Shown here piece after piece: positions 8,112-15,428 of a stretch of DNA of 25,033 nt. A program made the position numbers and the translations under genes. Position 1 is the stretch's first letter. The number at the start of each line of letters is the position of its first letter. The notes under the pieces were generated by a model. That model worked only from the letters and a program-made list of their open reading frames with translations, made no database searches and had not been told where the DNA came from. This stretch comes from an uncultured Prevotella sp. (GTDB lineage: Bacteria; Bacteroidota; Bacteroidia; Bacteroidales; Bacteroidaceae), in assembly GCA_946998205.1 (NCBI GenBank), contig CAMPYJ010000037.1, forward strand, positions 1 to 25,033. The letters are read 5' to 3'.

Positions 8112-11100
8112 CTACACACTTCCACCAATGCCCTTGAACTTCTCAATGAAGGCGGCAATTTTCTGGAACACACTCTGCTTCTTCGTTAGATATTGCGGGT
8201 TGAGCGGACTCATCTTTGGCAGAATGGCATTGAGGTCTGTTCCGTTTTCACTGGCAAACTCACGCTTCAGCGATGTTTGGATATACCGTTTGGCTGCGTC
8301 CACATTCAGTTTCTCTTCCTCAATGAGGTTTGCTGCCTCTTCCTTCTGTCGCTGCTGTGCATAATCGAAGAAAGCAGAAATGATGCCTGCCTTGTCTTGA
8401 ATAGACTCAAGGTCTGTGTCGTGAATGAAGTCAACCACCAATTCCTCTTTGGCTCTGTTGCCAATACTCGAGCGGATGATTCTGCGCACTTCGTCTATCA
8501 ATGCGTCTTTATCTTTTGTTTTCTGGTTGTGTTCAAACACCAATTCAAGGATATAGTCGAGATCTATTTCCTGCGATTTGAGCAAGTCTATCTCAAACGC
8601 CACATCGTCCCAGTCCATCTTAGATTCCTCAGCGGCTTTCCCTTCTCGCTCCCGTCTGAACCAGTCACGAATATCGTTGTAGGTGGAGCGATAATCTTGT
8701 GCTGTCCGTTCTTGCAACACGTCCACCTGCATCATGGCATCCACGTCCTCATTGGTCAGGAAATGATTCTCCTTGAAAGTCTCCACAGCCTCTGGATTTT
8801 CCTTGTCTATCTTTTGCAACGCTTTGAGATTTGTAAACTCATCGTAGTTTTGCAAGATGTTTTCAATCTTCAGATACTCACCGAAGAGTTTTACAAAGGC
8901 TTTCTTCTCCGCCTCTGTCGTTATCTCGTCAGGTTGTGGGAACTGTTCTTTCAGTTCTTTCACCACCTCCACATAACCTCTGCACGCTTCCCCTGTGGCA
9001 ATGTCTGTGAATCCCTTGAGATATTCCTCGTAGCTCTTCTCCAACACCACGTTCTTCGTATTCTTGTCGCCAAACAGGGTGATGGCGTCTATCGTGGCTT
9101 GTTCCAAATCCCTGAACGTGACGATGTTGCCAAATGTCTTGGTGGCATCATAAATACGGTTGGTTCTCGAGAACGCTTGCATCAATCCGTGATAGCGCAA
9201 GTTCTTGTCCACAAACAGCGTGTTGAGCGTGGGCGCATCGAAGCCTGTGAGGAACATACCCACCACGATGAGCAGGTCCACCTCTTGGTTCTTCACTTGT
9301 TTTGCGATGTCACGATAATAGCTTTGGAAACCTTTGCTGTCAATACCAAAACTGGTTTTGAACATGGCATTGTAATCGTTTACCGCTTTGGTCAGAAACT
9401 CTTTGGCACTGCTGTCCATGGCAGTGGGTTCAAAGTTCTCTTCCCTAATATCGCCCACGGCATTCTGTTCCTCGTTGGGAGCGAAAGAAAAGATGGTGGC
9501 AATCTTCAGTTTCTTGTCGCTGTCTTGTTGCAGAGCGTTGAGTTCTTCATAATAGAGTTTGGCTGCCTCCACGCTGTTCACGGCAAACATGGCATTGAAG
9601 CCCTTGCCGTTTCCTTGACTTCGGTGGGTCTTTATCTTGAAGTTCTGCAAGATATATTGTGACACCTCTTTAATACGGTCGGGGTGAAGCAATAGTTTTC
9701 TGTTTTCTGCTGCCGTCAGTTTCAGTTCGTCTTTCTCTGTTTCCAACGCCTTGAAGCGAGGACGCACATTGTTATAATCTACCTTGAACTTCAACACCTT
9801 TTCATCGCGTATGGCATCGGTGATGACATACGAGTGTAGCTCACGCCCAAATACGCTGGCGGTGGTCTCCGATCCCAAAGCGTTTTCGGGGAAGATGGGG
9901 GTGCCGGTAAATCCAAACTGGTAATGGGTGGTTCTATAAATTAGCTTTGACAGATTGTGAGACTATTTTTGAGGTCAATTTGTTTGTGAGTGAAGGAGTA
10001 TAGCGAGCTATACGACTGAACGAACAAGCAAATTGAACCAAAAAGAGGCCACAAGATGACAAAACGTAAAAAGACTGACTTAAAAAACTTTACGGTGGTA
10101 ATTTATAGAACCGCCCTAATATCGTTTGAACTTCTTTCTGAGATTCTTCTGCGCCTCGCCAAACTGTGACCGGTGACACTCGTCGAAGATGAACACCACC
10201 TGCTGCCCATACACGGGCAATGCTGCCTCGCTCTTCATGAGGTTGTTCAACTTCTGAATGGTCGTCACGATAATCTTGTTGTCGTCTTTTTCAATATTCC
10301 GTTTCAGTCCTGCCGTGCTTTCCGACCCATTCACGCTGTCGGGCGAGAACCGTTGGTACTCTTTCATGGTTTGAAAGTCCAAATCCTTGCGGTCTACCAC
10401 GAAGAACACCTTATCTATAAAGTCGAGCTGGGTTGCCAATCGAGCTGCCTTGAAGCTGGTGAGTGTCTTGCCCGAACCGGTGGTGTGCCAGATGTAGCCT
10501 CCTGCTTCGGGGGTGCTCCACACCTTTGCTTGGTACGAACTTCTGATTTTCCATATCAACCGCTCGGTGGCAGCAATCTGATAGGGGCGCATGATGAGCA
10601 ACGTGTCGCTGGTGTCAAACACAGCGTAGGAGAGCAACACTTGTAGTAGGGTGTTCTTTTGGAAGAAGGTGGCTGTAAAGTCTTTCAGGTCTTTGATGAG
10701 CATGTTGTCCGCCTTTGCCCAGTTCATCGTAAAGTCAAAACAGTTCTTGTTGCGCTTCACGGTGTTGGCGAAATAGCGGGTGTCTGTTCCGTTAGAGATG
10801 ACGAATATCTGCAAATATTTATACAGCGAACTCTCGCTGTTGAAGCTCTCCTTACTGTAGCGATGCACTTGGTTGAACGCTTCGCGAATTGCTACGCCAC
10901 GTTTCTTCAGTTCCACCTGCACCATGGGCAGTCCGTTCACCAAGATGGTCACGTCGTAACGGTTCATTTGCGTGCCTGTCTGTTCAAACTGGTTGATGAC
11001 CTGCACCTTGTTTCGGGCAATGTTTTGCTTGTCCACCAAATAGATGTTCTGAATATGCCCATCATCGAACACGAAGTCGTAGATATAATCGTCCTGCACC

Positions 11101-11414
11101 TTGCGTGTTTTGTCCACAATACCGTCGCTGGCTTTGTCCAAATATTCGTCCAAGAAGCGTTGCCACTCTTTATCGGTGAAGACGGTGTTGTTGAGCGTTT
11201 GCAGTTGTTTGCGCACATTTACCAACAAAGCCTGTGGCGTTACGAGCTGTGGTAGATATTCATAGCCTTGGTTCACCAAATCTTCTATCAGCTCACGCTC
11301 TAAGGCAGCCTCTGTTTGATAGCCTGTGGGTTGCTCGCAGGCTTGTGACAGCTTGGTGTAGCTGTCTAAGACAATGAAGTTTTGCAATTCTGCAATGGTG
11401 TTGTAGGTGGTCAT
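8112..11414 (-). pseudogene. hsdR: Type I restriction subunit HsdR, split by a 191-bp mobile element
   Basis: HsdR is the motor and nuclease subunit of type I restriction enzymes. The N-terminal 432 codons carry the nuclease site D154...E168-L-K170, Walker A TTGSGKT (311-317) and DECH (411-414), and end at a TAG formed at the element junction (10116-10118). After the element the frame resumes with YQFGFTGTPIF, the next helicase motif, and runs to 8112. Removing the element (9926-10116) and one copy of the TAAT target duplication joins the parts exactly in frame, giving 1035 residues, close to the EcoR124 type. An apparent start at 9878 is an internal TTG, not a real start. The C-terminal part has the long helical region typical of EcoR124-like HsdR. 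No other damage is visible, so the insertion may be recent. It is the last gene of the operon. Confidence 0.93.
9926..10116 (+). mobile_element. Palindromic MITE-like element, family A copy 1 (inside hsdR)
   Basis: 191 bp. The left end GGGTGGTTCTATAAATTA and the right end (reverse complement GGGCGGTTCTATAAATTA) form 18-bp terminal inverted repeats with one mismatch. TAAT flanks it on both sides (9922-9925 and 10117-10120) as a 4-bp target duplication. The interior is one long imperfect palindrome centred on GTATAGC-GA-GCTATAC. It has no open frame and must be moved in trans. It splits hsdR with a stop codon at its edge. It shares ends and core with the copies at 14496-14753 and 20340-20532. 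Confidence 0.92.
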
Positions 11415-11440
11415 GATGATGTTGTTTTTTTTTGTTGTTG

Positions 11441-11530
11441 CTTAGGTGTCCCTAGGTTTTCCTAGGTTTACCTAGGTTTACCTAGTCTCTCCTAGTCATC
11501 CCTAGTCTTCCCTAGTCTTCCCTATTCTCT
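11441..11530. repeat. Tandem array of nine degenerate 10-bp units
   Basis: Nine successive 10-base units of type CCTAGTCTTC / CCTAGGTTTA / CCTATTCTCT, beginning with a degenerate CTTAGGTGTC. The array fills the gap between the four-helix gene and hsdR and supplies the last codons and TAG stop of the four-helix frame (11512-11514). The central units contain CCTAGG palindromes. A change in unit number would alter the spacing to hsdR and possibly the C-terminus of the upstream protein. Confidence 0.85.
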
Positions 11531-12177
11531 CCTTCTAAGCGTTTGAGGTGTTCTTTAAGCGCCTTTAGCTCGGCTTTTAATTGTTCATTTTCTCTCAGCA
11601 GGAGCCGCCTTTCCTCGTCTTGCTGCTTTCGGTAGCCCGTGCGTGCCGCATACATTCGTTCTTTGATGCCCCCTTGCTCCACAAACTGTTTCTCCAAGCT
11701 CTTCAGGAACGAACACATGAGTTTGTCTGTTATATGGCAGAGGGTTAGCAATGCGTTGCAAAACTCTTCTGCCGTCCAGCGTTGGGCGTAAGGCAGATAA
11801 TCTTTGGGCTGGTTGTGCGTCTTGCAGAATGCGAGCATGGCGTTGTATCTGTCGTGCTTCTCGTTCCATAGTGCAAGGTGGCGTGTATGCAAGTAGTCAG
11901 CGTAATCTTCGCGCAACTCTTGCAATGATGCACGAGCCACGTTCAGCAGTTTTAGCTCCATCTCTGAGGATGTGTTACCGTCTTCTATTCCTTCTACGAT
12001 GTTTTGTTTTCCCGACCGCGCCGCTTGCACCATCTGGTCTACCGTTCTGTCACCGTATTTAGGTAAGAACCTTGTGCAGAAGATGTATGTCAGCTGATAG
12101 ATGGTGTCAGTTTTTTGATAGAAAAACAATTCTTTGTAATCCTTGTACTTTCTAATAACCGTAGTTTCATTAGCCAT
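11512..12177 (-). CDS. Four-helix-bundle (23S rRNA intervening-sequence type) protein with C-terminal coiled coil
   Basis: A 221-residue protein. Residues about 10-130 fit the four-helix-bundle family known from proteins encoded in 23S rRNA intervening sequences, including the characteristic RTVDQMVQAARSGKQNIVEG stretch (about 44-63). Residues about 185-218 are highly charged with regular leucines (LLLRENEQLKAELKALKEHL), a coiled coil. Its biochemical role is unknown; such genes are often found inside restriction operons and near mobile DNA. It starts 11 bp after the end of the hsdS remnant and is followed by a 10-bp tandem array that overlaps its last codons. The frame is intact although its hsd neighbours are all broken. 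Confidence 0.75.
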   Translation of the reverse strand: MANETTVIRKYKDYKELFFYQKTDTIYQLTYIFCTRFLPKYGDRTVDQMVQAARSGKQNIVEGIEDGNTSSEMELKLLNVARASLQELREDYADYLHTRHLALWNEKHDRYNAMLAFCKTHNQPKDYLPYAQRWTAEEFCNALLTLCHITDKLMCSFLKSLEKQFVEQGGIKERMYAARTGYRKQQDEERRLLLRENEQLKAELKALKEHLKRLEGENRED

Positions 12178-12188
12178 GATATTTTCTT

Positions 12189-12750
12189 TTATGGTGTGAA
12201 TGACAGCAGTTGGTTGCGGTAATACTCATACTGCCGCTTGCGGCAGTCCAGCTCCGCTTCCAGCTCTGTGAACTTATCAAGAATCTCCACTATCCTATGT
12301 TGAACAGAAAGAGGAGGAAGGGGAATCTTTATATTTTCTAATACTTTATTATCTAAAGTAGGAATCCCCCGCTTTCCGTACTTTTGATTTGATAAATGTT
12401 TCTATGTTCTGAAGCCAATATTACAAATATTTTTGATTTAACTGTTCGTTATGAGAAAAACAAAAACATCCATCAGAAGACCAAAAATCATTTGCGCTGT
12501 AACCAACCGTTCCTGCAGATGCACCCACATTGATAATCATTGTAGAATTTGCCTTTCTGTTAGATTGATTATAATATCCAATTGGTTCTATGCCGCCATG
12601 ATATACAGGATAAATACCATTTATATCTAAATCTCTTTTGGTTAATCTTTTGCCTCTTGTCAAACTGCACACTTCCCCGAGCTTTTTCCACTCCACGCTT
12701 TCCCCATTGAGCAGTTGTTCTATAAAGGGCATTGTTTCTTTATTCTTCAT
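12189..12750 (-). pseudogene. hsdS: Half-length specificity subunit HsdS with a stop codon and a frameshift
   Basis: HsdS sets the DNA target of type I enzymes. The first 109 codons begin with the HsdS-type VEWKKLGEVCSLTRGKRLTK and contain one target-recognition domain with ASAGTVGY. They end at TAA (12421-12423), where the family has Tyr. The same frame continues YWLQNIETFIKSKVRKAG, then a run of five G (12366-12370, C on plus) shifts the frame. In the next frame the typical end follows: IPTLDNKV, IPLPPLSVQHRIVEIL and the conserved helix to FTP at 12189. Correcting both gives about 186 residues, one recognition domain plus one helix, about half a usual HsdS. Its ATG overlaps the 3' end of the BRO-N gene. 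Two independent lesions indicate decay rather than phase variation alone. Confidence 0.85.
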
Positions 12751-13585
12751 CGTGCTGTGTGTTTTGGGTTAATCTGCGCAACGTGGCGGCATTGTCGCTA
12801 CTGATTACACTTTTTCCTGTTTGTCGTTCCAACTCCTCTCGTGCCACTTTTGCCACATTTCCACCTTGCTTGGCGATAGTCATGCTTTGGTCGAAAGTGT
12901 TTGGATTGTTGGCTTGTGAGATGTCTTTGGTAGAAGCTTCTGCCAGCATGTTGAGAATCAACTCGGTACTGGTCATGTTGTCACGTAGGTTCTGCTTCTT
13001 CAATCCCTTGTGTTGCTTGTATTCTTTCACCGTCTTTCCCGACCATGCTTTGGTTAAGATGTTGGTTAAGACAGCAAAGTCCTTATTGTCGGTGATGCCA
13101 GTGCGTTGCCATTCATCAGTCAACTCTTTACGAATCTCAATGCTTTTTAGGCGTTGGTTAATCCAATCGTCCGAGTAGCCCAAGCGACGATAGTCTTGCA
13201 AGGCTTGCTGTATGCTCAGTTCGGGGTCTTGTATCTGGTCAAGACGCTGGCTCCCCACCTTTGCAAGCCATTGCTTGAAAGGCTCTGCCTTCGGACTTGG
13301 CACTGATTGTATCAAGCGAAGAAGTTGCTCTGTGTCAGCCACATCGGTCATACGCATCTTGCCATCAGCAGCACGCATTTTCAACCGGTTACAATTTGTA
13401 ACCGTTTCATTGCCCTCCTTATTCAGCCTGTTTTTCAATACCTTCCAATAGTTTCTTGCCGTTTGGTAATTGGGGCTATCCGTCAGCACAGCAATGACAT
13501 CTACTATAGAAAAATACCATTTCTCTTCTTCAGCGTCCCAATGGGAACGAACTTGCTTGTTCTCAAATTTCATTAAGTCTTTCAT
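12740..13585 (-). CDS. BRO-N domain protein (DinD/antirepressor-like) inside the hsd operon
   Basis: A 281-residue protein. The N-terminal ~110 residues resemble the BRO-N domain of phage antirepressors: RSHWDAEEEKWYFSIVDVIAVLTDS and QTARNYWKVLKNRL, then ADTEQLLRLIQSVPSPKAEPFKQWLA. The rest is helical and similar in layout to DinD-type proteins (YSDDWINQRLKSIEIRKELTDEWQ, then FAVLTNILTKAWSGKTV). BRO-N domains bind DNA; a regulatory or anti-defence role is inferred, not shown. Its ATG overlaps the hsdM stop (ATGA) and its end overlaps the hsdS start, so all three were translationally coupled. The frame is intact while both flanking genes are broken. Confidence 0.78.
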   Translation of the reverse strand: MKDLMKFENKQVRSHWDAEEEKWYFSIVDVIAVLTDSPNYQTARNYWKVLKNRLNKEGNETVTNCNRLKMRAADGKMRMTDVADTEQLLRLIQSVPSPKAEPFKQWLAKVGSQRLDQIQDPELSIQQALQDYRRLGYSDDWINQRLKSIEIRKELTDEWQRTGITDNKDFAVLTNILTKAWSGKTVKEYKQHKGLKKQNLRDNMTSTELILNMLAEASTKDISQANNPNTFDQSMTIAKQGGNVAKVAREELERQTGKSVISSDNAATLRRLTQNTQHDEE

Positions 13586-14477
13586 GCCTCTATCTCCTTG
13601 ATGATTTTATTGATATCCGCCCGCAGTGCGTCGATGCGCTCCACTGTTTGTGCCACTTCCTCGTTCAGCTTCACGATGTCTATCACCTCGCGCGTGTCCT
13701 CCGCCTCTACATACGTGCCAACGGAGAGGTTGTAATCGTTCTCGGCAATCGTGTTGTTGTCCACCGATGTGGCAACATGCTCCACCTCGTCCTTGTTGCC
13801 AAAGATGCCGACAATGCGTTCGATGTGTTCGGGCAGCAGGATGTTGTTGTTGGTTTCTTTCTTAAAGAAGTCTTCACCACTGGCGTTGATAAACTGGGTG
13901 GTGGGGTTCATCTTATGCTTGGAGAGCACCAAGATGTTCACGGCGATGCTCGTGCCGTAAAACAGATTGGGCGGCAGGGCGATGACCGTTTCCACAAAGT
14001 TGTTGTCCACCAAATACTTCCTTATCTTATGTTCCGCTCCTCCACGGTGTTTCCCAAGCGGTTGCTCGTGGTGTCGAAGTCGGCAAAGAGTCCTTTGATG
14101 TCATGTTCCGAGTCGTAGCCGTTGGCAGAACTCTCTATGGCATCGAAGATAGCCGCCAAGTCGGTGTTCAAGTTCGGATTGTTGTTGGCTCCCTTGGCGA
14201 TGTTGCAAAACAGCTGACTGGGGTAAATAAAGTATCCTTTGGTTTTGGTGGCATCGTCCTTTATCTCGGGCGTGATGACGTCATCGGGTAGATGAACATA
14301 ATCCACGCTCTCGTCGCCAGCCTCTATGAAGGTGGTGAAATGCTCACTGATGAAACGATAGAACAGTGTGCCCAATACAAACTGCTTGAAGTCCCAGCCA
14401 TCTACGGCACCGCGCACCTCGTTAGCAATTCTCCAGATGGCTGCCTGCAGTTCGTCCCTTTGTTTTGTGTTTGTCAT
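13582..14477 (-). pseudogene. hsdM: Type I methyltransferase subunit HsdM with its catalytic middle deleted
   Basis: HsdM is the adenine methyltransferase of the system. The first ~145 codons are the HsdM N-terminal helical domain (RDELQAAIWRIANEVRG, then DWDF-like GWDFKQFVLGTLFYRF). The frame then reaches TAA at 14022-14024. The C-terminal ~150 codons resume in another frame as GGAEHKIRKYLVDNNFVETVIALPPNLFYGTSIAVNI. The join lies near 14035-14049 in ACCGTGGAGGAGCGG, which fits both the N-terminal part (NTVEER) and the C-terminal part (YRGGAE), suggesting microhomology. By comparison with full HsdM (about 500 residues) roughly 200 codons are missing, including the SAM-binding motif and NPPY, neither of which occurs here. 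It cannot methylate. It is first in the operon. Confidence 0.88.
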
Positions 14478-14495
14478 TATGCTGAATGGTATTTA

Positions 14496-14753
14496 GGGCA
14501 GTTCTATAAATTACCGCCGTAAAGTTTTTTGTATGTTGGACAGTTTACGTTTTGTCATCTTGCGGTCTCTTTTTATATAAAACAGGCTGCGCCTCAACAA
14601 TTCAAACAAGTTTGATTGTATTCGGCTTGCTCTCTTTTTGGTTCAATTTGTTTTTTCGTTCAGTCGTATAGCCCACTATACTCCTTCACTCACAAACAAA
14701 TTGACCACAAAAACAGCCTCGCAATCTGACAAAGCTAATTTATAGAACCGCCC
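14496..14753 (-). mobile_element. Palindromic MITE-like element, family A copy 2 (hsd operon leader)
   Basis: 258 bp, opposite in orientation to copies 1 and 3. The ends GGGCAGTTCTATAAATTA and the complement of GGGCGGTTCTATAAATTA differ at one position. TTTA flanks both sides (14492-14495 and 14754-14757). It lies 18 bp upstream of the hsdM ATG, between that ATG and the likely native promoter at 14773-14804. It is longer than the others because a 56-bp family B element (14575-14630) is nested in one arm. Confidence 0.92.
14566..14639 (+). repeat. Family B structured repeat nested in MITE copy 2
   Basis: A 56-bp insert (14575-14630) lies between direct repeats TCTCTTTTT (14566-14574 and 14631-14639). 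MITE copies 1 and 3 have only a single related CTCTTTTT/CTTCTTTTT here, so this is an insertion. It contains AGGCTGCGCCTC near one end and TTCGGCTTGC at the other, as does the element upstream of purL. Between them a hairpin with a two-base loop can form (CAAAC-TT-GTTTG with ACAAT/ATTGT outside, read on the minus strand). Confidence 0.75.
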
Positions 14754-14772
14754 TTTAATGCTTACTCATTTG

Positions 14773-14804
14773 CAAAAATACAATTTTATGACGTGAAACA
14801 CAAA
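14773..14804 (-). promoter_or_regulatory. Native promoter of the hsd operon, now cut off by MITE copy 2
   Basis: Minus strand: TTTG (14801-14804), 20-bp spacer, TATTTTTG (14773-14780). Without the element the start site would lie about 30 nt upstream of the hsdM ATG. The insertion adds 262 bp of self-complementary sequence to the leader. Confidence 0.65.
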
Positions 14805-15338
14805 GAAAAACAGGGTTTAAGATAGTTGTTTCCCGGCAAAAGAAACAAGAACAAGGCGAGGAGCGGCAGGCAGATCAGGATGGCGGATGATGATGATTTT
14901 TCTTGACAAACAAGTCTTTCATGCTTCGCATATTCTCAAACAGGATGGCACTCGCTTGCAAATACGTCAAAAATGAGTGACTTTCGTACTCTGTTAACAC
15001 ACAACATTTTACAAACACCGGCCACCCTACCCCACCTTTTCCTCAACGTTTCTCCAGCCAAAAGCATTGCTTTTGCGAGGCAATCTGCATGCTTTTGCAG
15101 GGAAAGAGCATGCAAATTGAGGGGTAAGATGATGCCTCTTAGCCCAAAAACGCCTTGTTTTTGTGTAAAAATACGATTTATTTGGCAATGTAAGCCCTAT
15201 CTTGCACCCTCCCTGCCTATTGATTTTTTCTGGTTTGAACGTTTGGAAGTGCCGTTTTAAGGGCTTTTTTCAGGCAAAATATTGGACAAAAACAAGAATG
15301 GGGAAGGAAATGGATGCGCCAACGAATGACACAGAAAA
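14805..15338. other. Intergenic region between the hsd and beta-galactosidase promoters
   Basis: About 530 bp without a credible gene; the 95-codon frame at 14973-15260 has low-complexity Cys/Phe/Ala-rich coding and no start context. It contains short palindromes: AAAAGCA-T-TGCTTTT (15060-15074) and two GCATGC sites (15087-15092, 15108-15113). The 15081-15113 segment matches 454-486 at 25 of 33 positions. It probably holds decayed dispersed repeats. Confidence 0.45.
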
Positions 15339-15370
15339 TTTGCAGAATAGCCAAAAACACACTATCTTTG
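15339..15370 (+). promoter_or_regulatory. Promoter of the beta-galactosidase gene
   Basis: TTTG (15339-15342), 20-bp spacer, TATCTTTG (15363-15370). This matches the Bacteroidota consensus exactly and gives a leader of about 50 nt. Confidence 0.78.
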
Positions 15371-15428
15371 TGACATACAACCAGAATCAAACAATCGCCC
15401 ACGGGGGCAGCTAACCCAAAAATCCAAA

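Noticed and set aside
8193..9662. 489-codon open frame on the plus strand
   Set aside because: Antisense to the hsdR C-terminal region; no motif or start context.
8112..9878. A separate 588-codon gene after the MITE
   Set aside because: The apparent start is an internal TTG; the frame runs upstream through TGTP to the element junction and joins the N-terminal part exactly, so this is the 3' part of hsdR.
11441..11530. CRISPR array
   Set aside because: Units are 10 bp with no spacers and no cas genes are present.
12366..12370. Phase-variable on/off switch of hsdS by the G5 tract
   Set aside because: A TAA at 12421-12423 would still stop the protein, so tract length alone cannot switch the gene on; the tract is also short.
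13582..14013. A separate small gene for the HsdM C-terminus
   Set aside because: The start is an internal TTG in a conserved HsdM segment, and the frame extends upstream to the deletion join.
14973..15260. 95-codon gene upstream of the beta-galactosidase gene
   Set aside because: Low-complexity product over palindromic repeat sequence, with no recognisable domain or start signal.
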